This document shows positions 1 through 12,589 of a stretch of DNA of 64,000 nt, in pieces. Positions within the stretch are counted from its first letter, which is position 1. Every line of letters starts with the position of its first letter. Below the pieces are notes generated by a model that did not search any database, was not told where the DNA came from, and worked only from the letters and a program-made list of their open reading frames with translations. The translations under genes were made by a program, and so were the position numbers. Source of the DNA: Cryptomeria japonica (lineage: Eukaryota; Streptophyta; Pinopsida; Cupressales; Cupressaceae). Where the stretch lies: contig NC_081415.1 in NCBI RefSeq assembly GCF_030272615.1, positions 231,254,303 through 231,318,302 on the forward strand, in the 5' to 3' direction.

Positions 1-1532
1 CAATTGTGCTCAGGATGTTGTTAACCTAAGAAGTGAGATGCTTAGGTAGTTCACAGGAAAAATACTCTAGATGAATCTATTCATGTATTATGAGTCAATT
101 GAGTTTTTTTTATGTCTTCTAGGGTGTTTTGGGACCTTTAAGAGCCTTAGAATGCATTAGAATGCAAAATTGCATCCTGGAGCAAAAGTTGTCAAAAGAT
201 GTTGAGCAACATTTTGCAATTTCTTGCAAAAGTTGCATTTTTTGTTATAGGCGTTAGGAAGTTGGTTGAACCAATTGAAACAAGTGGATATAAGACAAAT
301 TTTACTTCATTGTATGGGTTAGAGGATTGGAAATGCAAGAGAAATTTTTTGGTTTGTGAAGCAACCTTGTTTCCACAAGTTTTTGACAGTTTTGTTTTTT
401 TTTCCTTGCTTGTATGGTCCAGTGTGGACTAGATGGTGTAAAATCATTGTCGTATTTGTATGTTCATTGTATTTTCTTTCATTAAGATTGATTTGCAGGT
501 TTGATTATTCCAAGTTGTAGAGATTTCTTTCATTCTTTGCAACTAGGAGCAAAACCCTTGCAAGTAGGGTTTAAGAGCAAGAAATGGCTCTAACCTAGGC
601 ATTCTTTGATGGTAACTATTGAAATCACTAAGAATTCTAGGTTAGGGTCTATACATAGCTTAGGAATAGGGTGTGTGATGTTGTAGGTCTAGGAGGAGGA
701 GAAACAATGACGCCCTAGGCTCATCGTTGGGAGTAGATGAGTTAGGACAGCGAGAAAAGTGTGATTTGTTAGCACATGAAGATTGGTGCAGGTTCAAGTG
801 GAATATGAATGGAAATCCCTCTGATTCCCCTTGAAGGTTCCCAAGGTGTTTTGAGAAGGAGATTTGACTAGTGAAGAGTTCTAGACCCATCTTGTCAATT
901 CACCGGCTAGGTCTAAAACCCTTCAAATTAGTGCAGCATTGGAAACCCCACTTGTATGGATAACTCAGATGCACTTCTCCATTATTGTCTATAACTTCCA
1001 AAAGGGTACTCAAATCCATGATTTATTTGTTGGCTTGTTTGGGAATTTTTCAAATTAACCCCCTAAAACCGCTTAGGGAGGGCTAATGCAATTAGGCCTA
1101 ATTAGGTGTCGGTAGAGACCTAAAAGGGTTAAGAAGCCAAGGCGATGGATTTGGTGAGTCTTAAACCTCAAAAACATTGATGACACCTTGTTGATACATT
1201 AGGAAACCATACGAAGAGATTGTGTGTTAAGATCCTTGCAGGAGTGGTTGGAGCCTATGAGAAGAGTGTGTGAGTAACTAAGGTGGCAACCTCAAGTGGA
1301 GGAGTTGATTGTCTAGAAACCATTGGATATACCTAGGAGGCAATTCAAGAAGATTTAGACCTTGGAGGTCTCATTATCATAACCTCTGCCAAGTGCCATA
1401 GGAGGGACTTGAGTAATTGTAGGGTTGAGTAGGACAAGTCACTCAAGAAGGTGTATCAAACAAGGCCCCAAGACTCTCTGCATCACATAGGATCTCCTCA
1501 AGTTGTTAGGATTTTGTAAAAAGGAGGACTAA
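1..1532. other. unassigned sequence left of LTR F
   Basis: No coding region, RNA gene or repeat family is recognised here. Short open frames exist on both strands, but they lack domains and low-complexity or motif support. The last 40-50 bases before the primer site resemble the same position in element B (43920-43960), so at least that end is the leader of reverse-oriented element F. Further left there is no resemblance to the B gag start. The rest is either a divergent or non-autonomous internal region of F, or another insertion. Established: position next to a primer site. Inferred: membership in F. Confidence 0.4.
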
Positions 1533-1546
1533 GCTCTGATACCAAT
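1533..1546 (-). other. primer-binding site of element F
   Basis: On the minus strand this reads TGGTATCAGAGC, the usual Copia primer site complementary to the 3' end of initiator methionine tRNA. It abuts an LTR on its right, which fixes F as a reverse-oriented element whose 5' LTR lies at 1547-2603. Confidence 0.8.
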
Positions 1547-2603
1547 TTTTAGGACCCATAAGGAAACTAAGAGGGGGGGCTGAATAAGTTGTCTATGAAT
1601 TTCAACCCAAATACAACTTAATCAAACTTGATACTTAATACCGATAAACCAAAATTAATGTCGGTTAACAGATTAACAGTTAATATCAATACTAGTGAAG
1701 CTTAATGCATGAAATAGAAGGAGAAACAACATCCACAACACATAACATAGATATTTTAACATGGAAACCCTATAAGGGGAAAAACCACGGTGGGAAACCT
1801 TACCCACAATCAGGTGATACTACTGTAGATAGTATGTGTATATAAATGGGGTCTACACATGCAGAAAGGCCAACTACCTAGAGAACACTGCTCAAATGGG
1901 AGTCACAATGACTACAATAGGATGGTTAAATCCTAGAATAATGTACTGCTCAAAAAAGCATCTCTAATGTTGGATTCAGTACCGGTTAAGCTCTGATAAT
2001 CACCTTCAAACCTTCCTTGAACCTTCTCTATAGCCTTCTCATATGATCTTCAATATTCGCACATACCATGTTGCAATACCATAACCTTACATACCATATC
2101 CCATATCTTATATCTCATCAATTGAGATCTTACATATATACAAAACTTAAGACCAAATGTGTAGGTCGACTCACTAAGAATATTACAATAAAATCAATTA
2201 CAAACAAGTCAAGATGCGACGCATCATGTCGGCTCAATATAATAACAACAATATCCAATCAATAAATCATCTCCATAATGTGTCGTGTTGATCTGGAATA
2301 GATAATGCATACCGGTCAATAACCTAGACCAATCTGTCGGTAACAACAAATATGTCAACCCGATTAGACCATTAACCAAAATTCCAAAACCAAGGATCCA
2401 AACCATGTCTTCAACATAATCAAGTGATCTCCAGATGATAACAAGTCATCCTCAGTGTTGGTGAACAATATACCGATGATTGTGCATAAGTCACTGAACA
2501 TGTCGGTGGACACAATGTGTCGGTTCAACATAACCAAAAATCTCTAGAAGGATAAGTGTTGACATCAATGACAAAGCTAATGCAACACATCCATAATACC
2601 AAC
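1547..2603 (-). repeat. LTR of element F (5' LTR, reverse)
   Basis: About 1057 bp, closely similar in layout to the two LTRs of element B (30525-31556 and 43974-45036). Both share the near-terminal G-tract (AAGAGGGGGGG on plus), the segment with GAAACCCT and AAAACCACGGTGGGAAACC, the CTCCAGATGATAACAAGTCATCC segment, and the end ATCCATAATACCAAC. The plus-strand start is TTTTAGGACC where B has TGTTAGGACC, one base of decay. Its right end runs straight into the minisatellite, so F probably inserted into the array. Confidence 0.8.
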
Positions 2604-5600
2604 CCTATTATGACACCATAGGTCATATTATGTTATAAAAGCCCTTAAGAGGACCTATTATGACTTTATACCCCTCAGTAGGACTTGTTAAGGGGTATTA
2701 TATCATAATAGGACCTATAATGTCATAATATGACCTATTATGTCCTAATAGGTCTCATTGTGACATAATAGGTCCTTTGTGTCATAATAGGTCATTTTGT
2801 GTCATAATAGGTCCTATTATGTCATAAGACCCCTTAGGAGGACCTATTATGACATTTAACCTCTTACTAGGACCTATTATGACATAAGACCCCTTAGTGC
2901 GACCTATTATGACATAATAGGATTGATATCACATAATAGGACCTATTATGTCATAAGACCCCTTAAGAGAACCTGTCATGTCATAATTGGTCCTATTATG
3001 TCATAAGACCCCTTAAGATGACCTATTATAACATTATGCCCCTTAGTAGGACCTGTTAAAGGGTATTATGTCATAAAAGGACCAATTATGACATAATAGG
3101 ATCTATGATGATGTAATAAGTCCTATTATGTCATTGTAGGTCCTATTACAATATCATAGGTCATATTATGTCATAAAACCCCTTAAGAGGACCTATTATG
3201 ACTTTATACCCCTTACTAGGACATGTTAAGGGGTATTATGTCATAATAGGACTTATTGTGACATAATAGGACCTATAATGTCATAATATGACCTATAATG
3301 TCATAATAGGACCTATAATGTCATAATATGACCTACTATGTCATAATAGGACCTATAATGTCATAATATGACCTATTGTGTCATAATAGGTCCCATTGTG
3401 ACATAATAGGTCCCATTGTGACATAATAGGTCCCATTATGACAAAATAGAACTTATTATGTCATAATACAACCTATTATGTCATAAGACCCCTTAAGAGG
3501 ACCTATTATGACATAAGACCCTTTAGTAGGACCTATTATGACATATGTACAAAAAGATAAGTTGGTTGGAAGAGAGAGATGGTATGTTTAGAGAGAGTTG
3601 AGGGGTATTATGTCATAACAGGACCTATTGTGACATAATAGGACCTATAATATCATAATATGACCTATTATATCATAATAGGTCCTATTGTGACATAATA
3701 GGTCCTGTTATGTCATAATAGGTCCTATTGTGACATAATAGGTCCTGTTATGTCATAATAGGTCCTATTGTGACATAATAGGTCCTGTTATGTCATAATA
3801 GGTCCTGTTATGTCATAATAGGTCCTATTGTGACATAATACGACCTATTATGTCATAATACAAGCTATTATGTCATAATACCCCTTAAGAGGACCTATTA
3901 TGGCATTATACCTCTTACTAGAACCTATTATGACATAAGACCCCTTCGTAGGACCTATTATGACATAATAGGATCGATTATCACATAATAGGACCTATTA
4001 TGTCATAATAGGTCCTATTATGTCATAAGACCCCTTAAGAGGACCTATTATGACATTATACCTCTTACTAGGACCTATTATGACATAAGACAAGCCTTAG
4101 TAGGACCTATTATGTCATAATAGGTCTTATAATGTCATAAGACCCCTTAAGAGGACCTGTCATGTCATAATAGGTCCTATTATGTCATAAGACCCCTTAA
4201 GAGGACCTATTATGACATTATACCCCTTAGTAGGACTTGTTAAAGGGTATTATGTCATAATAGGACTAATAATGACATAATAGGATCTATGATGATGTAA
4301 TAGGTCCTATTATGACATCATAGGTTACTTTGTGTCATAAAACCGCTTGAGAGGACCTATTATGACTTTATACCCCTTACTAAGACTTGTTAAGGGGTAT
4401 TATGTCATAATAGGATCTATTGTGACATAATAGTACCTATAATGTCATAATATGACCTATTATGTCCTAATAGGTCCCATTGTGACATAATAGGTCCTCT
4501 TGTGACATAATACGACCTATTATGTCATAATACGACCTATTATGTCATAAGACCCCTTAAGAGGACCTATTATGACATTATACCTCTTACTAGGACCTAT
4601 TATGATGTAAGACCCCTTAGTAGGACCTATTATGACATATGTAGAGAAAGATAAGTTGGTTGGGAGAGAGAGATGGTACTTTTATAGAGAGTTAAGGGGT
4701 ATTATGTCACAACAGGACCTATTGTGATATAATAAGACCTATTATGTCAAAATGTGACCTATTATGACATAATAGGTCATATTATGACATAATAGGTCAT
4801 ATTATGACATAATATGTCCTATTGTGACATAATACGACCTATTATGTCATAATAGGTCTTATTATGTCATAAGACCCCTTAAGAGGACCTATTATGACAT
4901 AAGACCCCTTAGTAAGATCTATTATGACATAATAAGATCGATTATCACATAATAGGACCTATCATGTCATAATAGGTCCTATAGTGTCATAAGACCCCTT
5001 AAGAGGACCTGTTATGACATTATACCCCTTAGTAGGACCTGTTAAAGGGTATTATGTCATAATAGGACAAATAATGACATAATAAGATCTATGATGATGT
5101 AATAGGTCCTATTATGACATCATAGGTCATATTATGTCATAAAGCCCCTTAAGAGGACCTATTATGACTTTATACCCCTTACTAGGACATAATAGGACCT
5201 ATAATGTCATAATAGGACCTATTATGTCCTAATATGTCCCATTGTGACATAACAGGTCCTATTATGACATAATAGGTCCTATTATGACATAAGACCCCTT
5301 AAGAGGACCTATTATGACATAACACACTTTAGTAGGACCTATTATGACATATGTAGAGAAACATAAGTTGGTTGGGAGAGAGAGATTGTACTTTTAGAGA
5401 GAGTTAAGGGGTATTGTATCATAATAGGACCTATTGTGACATAATATGACCTATAATGTCATAATACAACCTATTATGTCATAACAGGTCACATTGTGAC
5501 ATAATAGGACCTATTGTTATGACATATGTACAGAAAGATAAGTTGGTTGGGAGAGAGAGATTGTACTTTTAGAGAGAGTTAATGGGTATTGTGTCATAAC

Positions 5601-6480
5601 AAGACCTATTGTGACATAATACAACCTATAATGTCATAATACGACCTATTATGTCATAACAGGTCACACTGTGACATAATAGGACCTATTGTAACATAAT
5701 AGGTCCTATTATGTCATAATAGGTCCTATTGTGATATAATAGGTCCTGTTATGTCATAATAGGTCCTATTGTGACATAATACGGCCTATTATGTCATAAT
5801 AGGTCCTATTGTGATATAATAGGTCCTGTTATGTCATAATAGGTCCTATTGTGACATAATACGGCCTATTATGTCATAATAGGTCCTATTGTGACATAAG
5901 ACCCCTTAAGAGGACCTGTTATGACATAAGACCCCTTAGTAGGATCTATTATGACATAATAAGATTGATTATCACATAATAGGGACCCCTTAAGAGGACC
6001 TATTATGACCTTGTACCCCTTAGGAGGACCTGTTAAAGGGTATTATGTCATAATAGGACTAATAATGACATAATAAGATCTATGATGATGTAATAGGTCC
6101 TATTATGTCATCATAGGTCCAATTATGACATCATGGGTCATATTATGTCCTAAAACCCCTCAAGAGGACCTATTATGACTTTATAACCCTTACTAGGAGT
6201 TGTTAAGGGGTATTATGTCATAATAGGACCTATTGTGACATAATAGGACCTATAATGTCATAATGGGACCTATTATGTCATAATAGGTCCCATTGTGACA
6301 TAATAGGTCCTATTATGACATAATACAACCTATTGTGACATAATAGGTCCTATTATGACATAATACGATCTATTATGTCATAATAGGTCCTATTATGACA
6401 TAATACGACCTATTATGTCATAATAGGTCCTATTATGACATAAGACCCCTTATTAGGACCTATTATGACATATGTAGAGA
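2604..6480. repeat. self-complementary minisatellite array, unit about 20 bp
   Basis: A long array of units such as ATAATAGGACCTATTATGAC alternating with the near-complement ATAATAGGTCCTATTATGTC. Because the unit is close to its own reverse complement, the array is a chain of short inverted repeats that could form cruciform or hairpin structures. Variant units with CCCCTTAAGAGGACC and TTAAAGGGGTATT recur in a higher-order pattern. A spacer beginning ACATATGTA and containing AAGATAAGTTGGTTGGGAGAG recurs near 3541, 4640, 5348, 5523 and 6468. There is no coding capacity. It could be a dispersed satellite or a repeat-rich part of an unrecognised element. Confidence 0.92.
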
Positions 6481-6780
6481 AAGATAAGTTGGTTGGGAGA
6501 GAGATGGTATGTTAAGAGCGAGGTAGAGATGTATATATAGAGAAATATAGGTAGGTAGGGGGTAAGGGGAGGTATATAGAGAGAGCGGAGATAAAGAGTA
6601 AAGAGTTAAGGACATGAGAGAGAGGTAGAGACATAATTTTAGATTTTGGGAGAGAGGGGACAAAGTGAGATAGAAAGGAAAAAAAAGATATAGAGAAATA
6701 TGACTTATATATAAATTTTATATTTCATGTATATATAGCTTGTATTTTTTATTAAAAAAATTAAAAAAAAGGAAACGAGA
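6481..6780. other. purine-rich low-complexity flank of the array
   Basis: Begins with the last copy of the array spacer and continues as GA-rich and TATA-rich simple sequence (GGTAGGTAGGGGGTAAGGGG, GAGAGAGGTAGAG), then an A-rich run. Minus-strand open frames are leucine/serine/tyrosine-rich translations of this simple sequence and are not taken as genes. Confidence 0.6.
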
Positions 6781-6782
6781 TC

Positions 6783-6905
6783 TCATTTTGTTTTTAGAAT
6801 GGGATCCCATTTTGTTTTTGAAACAGAATCCCATTTTTTAGATCTAGGCTCGGGATCCCATTTCAAATTTTGGCTCGAGATCCCGATGTGAAATGGGATC
6901 CCATT
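6783..6905. repeat. short palindromic repeats around GGGATCCCATTT
   Basis: Five copies, some decayed, of a 12-base motif with core GGGATCCC lie within about 120 bp, separated by T-rich or GGCTCG-containing spacers. The core is a perfect palindrome. It marks the left limit of the Gypsy remnant. Function unknown. Confidence 0.6.
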
Positions 6906-6939
6906 TCGTTTCTCATGTGCTCTGTGAGATTTTCCATTT

Positions 6940-8665
6940 GTGTCTAAGTGTAAAAATTCCACACTAAGTGGACACAACTTTGTACACTTACCCACAATAC
7001 CATCGGGTTTGATAGTGGAACTATCAAGTAGCTGTAGGACCGTAGTAGTAGTAGGCCTTTGATGGATAATATTTAGTTGTTGCAGGATCTCCTTAGTCAT
7101 CACATTAATTGTTGCACTTAGGTCTATTAAAGTATTATTTATTTACATACCATTAATCATGACTGCCACTATAGGACTACCTAGATCAGCATACTTGGCG
7201 ACAGTTTCTTTCAGAAGCATGATGTTTCCCAATTGGCCTACCAAATGAACAATAGTGGGATCTTTTGCCTTTCATCCTAGTTTTTTGAGATATGCTTCTT
7301 TTATTTCCTTCCCATAGATTGGGACATCCTTAATGGCTTGGAACAAGGGTATCTTGATACATATGTGTTTCAGTTGATCTAGAATGTCAAAGGTAGTTTC
7401 TTCCTTTTGCTTGAAAATTTCCAACCTTTAGGGAAATGGTGGTTCTGGATTAGATAGGCATAAGGGTTCAAGATCCTTGAATTGTTCTCGCTGAGCAGGT
7501 GCCTGAGCCAAATTTGGATGCTCCTCTTCCTCCTTGGGTAGCTCAGTTATGAGAGGAGTTGAAGGAGTTGACAGGGTAGTTCCTAAACGTAGGTGAATAT
7601 CACCTAAACTCACATCATATGCAGGATATAGATTTGAATCAGCAAAATAGACCTATTGTTTTTGTGGTTTATTATTTGGATTAGGTGTGGGTTGAGCTAG
7701 AAACTTAGTAGGTTTGGGTGTACTAGAATTATGATTATGAGGGGGCATGATAGCTTGTTGTCGAGGTTGTTGAGGTGGATTCATGTAACCAGTTGTTTGG
7801 TTTGGCCATTATTGTCCACTTCTCCACTAGGGTGTTTCTTGCCAATTTCATTGGGACTACTACCAATTCTGCTGAAAAGGTTACCATTGAGGTGGAGGAT
7901 TTTGGTAATTTGGCCAAGTATTCTGAGGGTAATTCCAAGACTATGGTGGATACCCCACAAAATTGGATGGATATTGGTACTGCCACTAGTTATTATATGT
8001 ATTATAATTCATATAAGGTCCACTAAAATACAATAGATCAGGTGCCATACCTTGTCTTGGAGCCCATGGTCTTCTTTGTACAACATACAAGACTTGTTCT
8101 TTATCTTCCTCAATCATCTTGAACTCTGGTGGAATTTGCTTTCTATCAATGTTGGCCACCATCTTACATTTGCAATCCTTCTTCTTCTACCTGCAATGAG
8201 GGTAGTATTTTTCCAACATTGCTTATGACTCCTCGTGTTTCTTTCTTGCTTTTAGGGTATCCAACTGAGTGGCCATATCATTTATGATATCCTTCTTAAA
8301 ATTTGAAAGAAGATTAGTAATCTCCATCCTTGAGACCCCATTAGCAGATGATTTTCCCATCTGGTAGCCTCTTCCTTTCTTGACAGTTGCTTGGGAGTAG
8401 TTCTAGCATATGTTCTTAATGTCACCCCAAGGAACTTGAGTAATGTCTCATCCTCCCATTAAATCCAAGGCATCAGTACAACTATCATTGATTCCTCTAA
8501 GGAAGAGCGACTTGTGGGATTATTCATTGAGTATGGTCTTAATTTTTCTTCAGGCAAAACAAGAACCTTCATATGTAATCCTCCAAATTTTCATCTTCCC
8601 TGTACTGAATTCTAAAAATGTCATCTCCCCTTATATTACCACTTCTATAGTATTCATTGTACTTC
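6940..8665 (-). pseudogene. Gypsy gag C-terminal part and protease remnant
   Basis: Minus-strand continuation of the Gag at 8666-9190. Short conserved stretches can be followed: a basic segment near 8160-8200 with a Cys/His pair, a proline/glutamine/asparagine-rich linker (7650-8000), an acidic segment (LPKEEEEHPN near 7530), and a protease-like block at about 7050-7200. That block has DLGSP, then NNTLIDLSATINVM, the position where retroviral-type aspartic proteases carry D-S/T-G. Here the second residue context is decayed (DLSA). Several stops and frame changes make it a pseudogene. Confidence is good for Gag-protease identity and modest for exact limits. Confidence 0.6.
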
Positions 8666-9190
8666 TCAAGAAATTTTTGTTTGCATATCTTCCCAACTAA
8701 TAACAACATCCCTTCCTAAACTCATAAACCATCTTAAGGCTCCTTCCTTCAAAGTAGGAGGGAATAGCTTAAGCCTATGAGCATCAGTAATGTAGTCATA
8801 GCTTCTACAGAGGATGTCAAATTCAAATAGAAAGGTATCTAGGTCCTCTGTTACAAGGCCATAAAACTTAGGGAAGACTGAAGCAGGGATATTATTGAGA
8901 TTATTATTATCATGTTGGTAAGTGATGGGGAATTCAAAAGTGGGTTGGTTAGGTTGATTTTGTGTAGCAGCAATAGCCATTCTTGCTTGATGAACTATCA
9001 AGGCAAGTGGGCTTTCAACAGTTTCTTGGTCAATTGGATATTTTGGATTATTAAAGTTGGCAAATATATCAGCCAAAGGATTTATCTCTTGGTCTTCTAT
9101 TTCAGGGTGATTGTAGGCTTCCTCAAAATGATTGTCGGGATAAGGGTTGTTAGGAACAAATCTCCCAAAATCATCTCTTCTTCTATGCAT
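8666..9190 (-). pseudogene. Gypsy Gag, N-terminal half
   Basis: An open stretch of 174 codons from the Met of MHRRRDDFGRF. Residues 1-80 are hydrophilic and Asn/Asp/Pro-rich. Residues about 100-174 form the retrotransposon Gag core, with FPKFYGL, DLDTFLFEFDILC and the hallmark LKEGALRWFMSLG followed by SWEDMQTK. In the family this protein forms the capsid of the cytoplasmic retrotransposon particle and packages element RNA. The frame closes right after QTKIS where the family normally continues (QKFLEKY follows after a stop), so the gene is broken. Its start lies about 160 bp inside the primer site, the right place for gag. Confidence 0.8.
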
Positions 9191-9352
9191 ACAGGATCAA
9201 CTCAGTATCAGCCAATTCCACACAAAAACTTTTGAAAGAATTATGGGCATAACTTACTGAAGTGGCAAAATATTCTAAGAGTAACTTGCAAGGATGATTA
9301 AACAGGATTAAATTTTTTTAAAAAACCTAAAGAACTTCTTAGTTTGACACCA

Positions 9353-9370
9353 TCCTCGGCAACGACACCA
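9353..9370 (-). other. primer-binding site of element M
   Basis: On the minus strand this reads TGGTGTCGTTGCCGAGGA. It matches, apart from likely C-to-T and G-to-A decay, the TGGCGCCGTTGCCGGGGA site typical of Athila-type Gypsy elements (tRNA-Asp primed). It places the 5' LTR of M immediately to the right. Confidence 0.7.
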
Positions 9371-12011
9371 AAAAATTATAGCCTCCTCAAATGGTTCAAT
9401 AACTAAGCCCTTATATCTATGACACAGAGATTACACATCTTCACCAAGAAGCTATCAGACACATTATGAAGGTTCATTTAACTTATCAACCCAGGGACGT
9501 GGACTTGAAATGGGTCAACATATTATGTGCACTAAGACTCTACTATGGCAATCATTACTTAAGTAAAGAGCAATGTTGGAATTCAAATACTATAAATAAT
9601 CAATAAAGGAAACTGAACTTAAGTTGATAACTAGTATAAACATGTAAATCTTAAATTAACACAAAGTAAAGGATTGAAATTCTAGACAAACAGGGCAGGA
9701 AACTACCTTGCCCACTTTGGCTGCAGGAACAGGCATAAAGCAAAGTTATGTGGTTGCAGGAACTATCCATTGTTGGAACTATACTAATTACTGAATGAAA
9801 AAGAAGTACTAAACTAACTAAACAGAGTTCTTGCCAAGTGGACCCCCTTGAGTGAGACTTCCAAGATTAACATAGGTACTTGAAACTCATAATATCATCT
9901 TATTCATCAAAACAGAAATACACAAAATATGACAGCATGTTCTTAAACAGTTTTCCAAGGCTGAAAAGTAAACTTACAATATTAGAGATCAATTCCTTTC
10001 AAGAGATTGTTTTAGCATTATTTATAGAAATAAAAACTACCAACTAATCCTAACTAACTAGTCGACCAACTTCACAACATAAGGAGGGCACCATTTATTG
10101 AAAGCATGAAAAGAGGAAAGGAAAGATCATGCATGCACTTAGCCAAGTCAAATAGGACTTCCCCAGCAGAGATATAGTGCGGCATGCCCCTAAATCAACT
10201 CAATAATTGTACATGATTAATAAAGAAAATATTTGCAGAATTAAGTTGGGAAAGCTCCACTATGTTGATCACTTCTTGTCCTCTTCAACAACTAGCCAAC
10301 TAATAAGAGTCCTACTCCTTGTTGCAAGCTTTATCATAACACCATTTTTTTGGTACAGATCTACAAAACACATTAGCACATACAAACAATCCACATTTCC
10401 TAAATCATCTAAAAAACAATATTCTTTTCAACACATGCACATTTAATAGATAATTACATAGCATATGCATTAATATCATGAATTGTTCCAAGGTCAAAGT
10501 TAAGCCCAAAAGATAACAGTTTGTAAGGGAATAGCACAGTACTTAGTATCATCACAATATCAAAATCTAAAGTATCAACATGGTCATCATAATAAATATT
10601 TAGAAATTAGGACCATAAACTTGTCTCATCAAGAACTATTGCAAGCACTTTGACTATCATATACAATACTTCACCATGGTTAGGACAAAATATCAATGAA
10701 TTTGATAGTAATGACACTAGAACAATGAATTTGAACTCTATGATTCCTACTACTAACATGTGGACACTTTCTTACAGTTTCCAAAATTCCATTGTATCAT
10801 TTCATCATGCTTAGAAAACCTTTTATACCCTTCCCTATCACTATCATGACTCATTCCCATAATTTTTTTCTTGTTATATCTTCCTTGATGTTATATTCCC
10901 TATACTCTATCTCTCTTTCCCCTTGGGAGAGGGTTATAGGAAGGTTTGGATAACAAATGAAGTGACCCTCATGAAGCTTTAAAATATCTTTATGTTTCTA
11001 TATTTATATTTATCCAAATACATTCACTTCATATCTTCTCACAATCCTTTAATATTTGTCATGCATGAATTGCCTTTGTCCTCATACAAACTATCACATA
11101 CCATTCAATCTCTCCTCAAGGTATTTGGTAACTTCTCTTTTCATTATTGTCTTGTCACACTTTTCCTTCCTTACCATGTCTCTCATTTCAATATTCTTTA
11201 CTTGATCACTTAAGAACTCACCTAGGGATAAATGACTATTATGTCTCCTATCTCTATTCATTTCAAAATCTTTTACACCAAAAAACTCTATCTATTGTAT
11301 CACATTCCCTGCTATTTAATAAATGTCATCCCTACATGAGCCCCTAATACATACCTCCATCAACTATCCTCTCAACATTCTTAGGACTTTCCTCTTGAAG
11401 GCTTTCATTGCCCAAGATCTTATCAATACGACTATCGCATACTTGAGTGTTCAAATTTCATTTTAGATTATCAGTATGATACTTGGTGATTGTTACATTA
11501 TTCATTATGACCATGGACTGTCATCTATGTTTTTTGTATCGGATTTATATGACCCGTAAAAGTATTCCCTTATGTATTTGTTCCCTGTAGGTATCCTTCA
11601 TAGCATCAATGCTTCCTGATCAATTGATCCCACTACCTCACCTCCTTCTGAGTGGTTAAATCTTCTCAGGTATAGTTGAGTGACTCTGGCATAATCACCA
11701 GTTCAAATTGAACCTCTTCTCCTCTCCCTAGTAAAAATCACTCCATTTAAAACTTATTGACCTATAGAGTTTAGAATTGTAGTTGATGATTGGGGCCCAC
11801 ATCACATCTATAAGCAGGTGTCACAATATGTCACATTTGTGACTATTTCTTTACTTGGCTAAATATCTATGGGATTATGTTAACATCTCAACCTACCACT
11901 TCATGGTGTTTGAGTATTAGCATATCACTTTGTACTCCTATTATTTGTGCTCTTCATTGTGTTTAATATGACCCCTTTGCCACTCATGTCTACTTTTAAC
12001 CTTCTTAATAT
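9371..12011. other. unassigned region, probably including the LTR of M
   Basis: No coding region is recognised. By position the left part should be the 5' LTR of reverse element M. A TATA-like CTATAAATAATG on the minus strand near 10015-10026 would be suitably placed to drive transcription leftward into gag. The right LTR boundary cannot be seen because no second copy is present. From about 10600 to 12011 the sequence is AT-rich with no motif I can name. Confidence 0.35.
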
Positions 12012-12560
12012 TGAAAATGACATAAAACTAGACGGAAATAGATAACAAAATAAATGCAAACTATAACTCAATAATTATGTGGAGAAACCCTTTCGAAAAA
12101 AAACTCCACACCCAAAGAGACCCAAGACTTGTTCAATCATTCAAATGAGTTACATCAATATAACTTATCTCTTTGTATCACTACAACACTTCATTTCTTC
12201 AACAACATATAAATAATGTATTTTTCCTTCAACTCAAGCACTAAATAAATAGGCATAAGAGAAACCACAAATCACAAATGGTTTCTAAAACCATTTAGGC
12301 ACAAATCAAAAAAAATAGAAAGCTTTCTCTTTCAACTTGTGATTGTATTTTCCTTTTGAAAGATCTTCCTTATCTTATCCAAGCTTTCATTGAACACTTT
12401 CCCTTTTTCATACTTTTACTATTTTGATAATAAAAAAATACCTTACAAGTTGTCATAGTTGTATTTAGCAACTTTCATGACAACTAAAAGATAAATACAA
12501 ATTTCCAAATAATAATTAAATATAATACGGTGATAGCAAGGTTGAGAAATTTTCTCAGCA
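12012..12560 (-). repeat. candidate 3' LTR of Copia element I (reverse)
   Basis: Bounded on the right by a polypurine tract (12561-12571) that follows Copia RNase H coding sequence, so the LTR must begin at about 12560. On the plus strand it ends CTCAGCA. A plausible outer end is TGAAAATGAC at 12012, giving about 549 bp with TG...CA ends. No partner LTR is available to confirm the left limit. Confidence 0.45.
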
Positions 12561-12571
12561 TTCTCCCACTT
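12561..12571 (-). other. polypurine tract of element I
   Basis: On the minus strand AAGTGGGAGAA, directly before the TG of the putative 3' LTR and just downstream of the RNase H tail. This is the type of tract used by many Copia elements to prime plus-strand DNA. Confidence 0.65.
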
Positions 12572-12589
12572 GTCAAACACCTTGCAAAA

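Larger units (their letters stand above)
6906..9370 (-). mobile_element. Ty3/Gypsy remnant M (Athila-like), reverse, 5' part
   Basis: Primer site, gag and the beginning of the protease of a reverse-oriented element survive. Integrase, reverse transcriptase and RNase H are absent because the left side runs into repeats near 6906. The primer-site type (TTGCCGAGG core) and a Gag of the ALRWFMSLG kind support Ty3/Gypsy, most like the Athila lineage. Coding parts carry many stops and at least two frame changes. Confidence 0.7.

Noticed and set aside
199-432. 77-codon plus-strand open frame that could be a small gene
   Set aside because: No domain, no splice or promoter context, and typical length for chance frames in this composition.
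2604-6480. CRISPR-like array of repeats
   Set aside because: Units are contiguous without unique spacers, and the DNA is from a plant.
7731-8036. Plus-strand open frames of 83-101 codons
   Set aside because: Antisense to the Gln/Asn/Pro-rich linker of the Gypsy Gag remnant on the minus strand.
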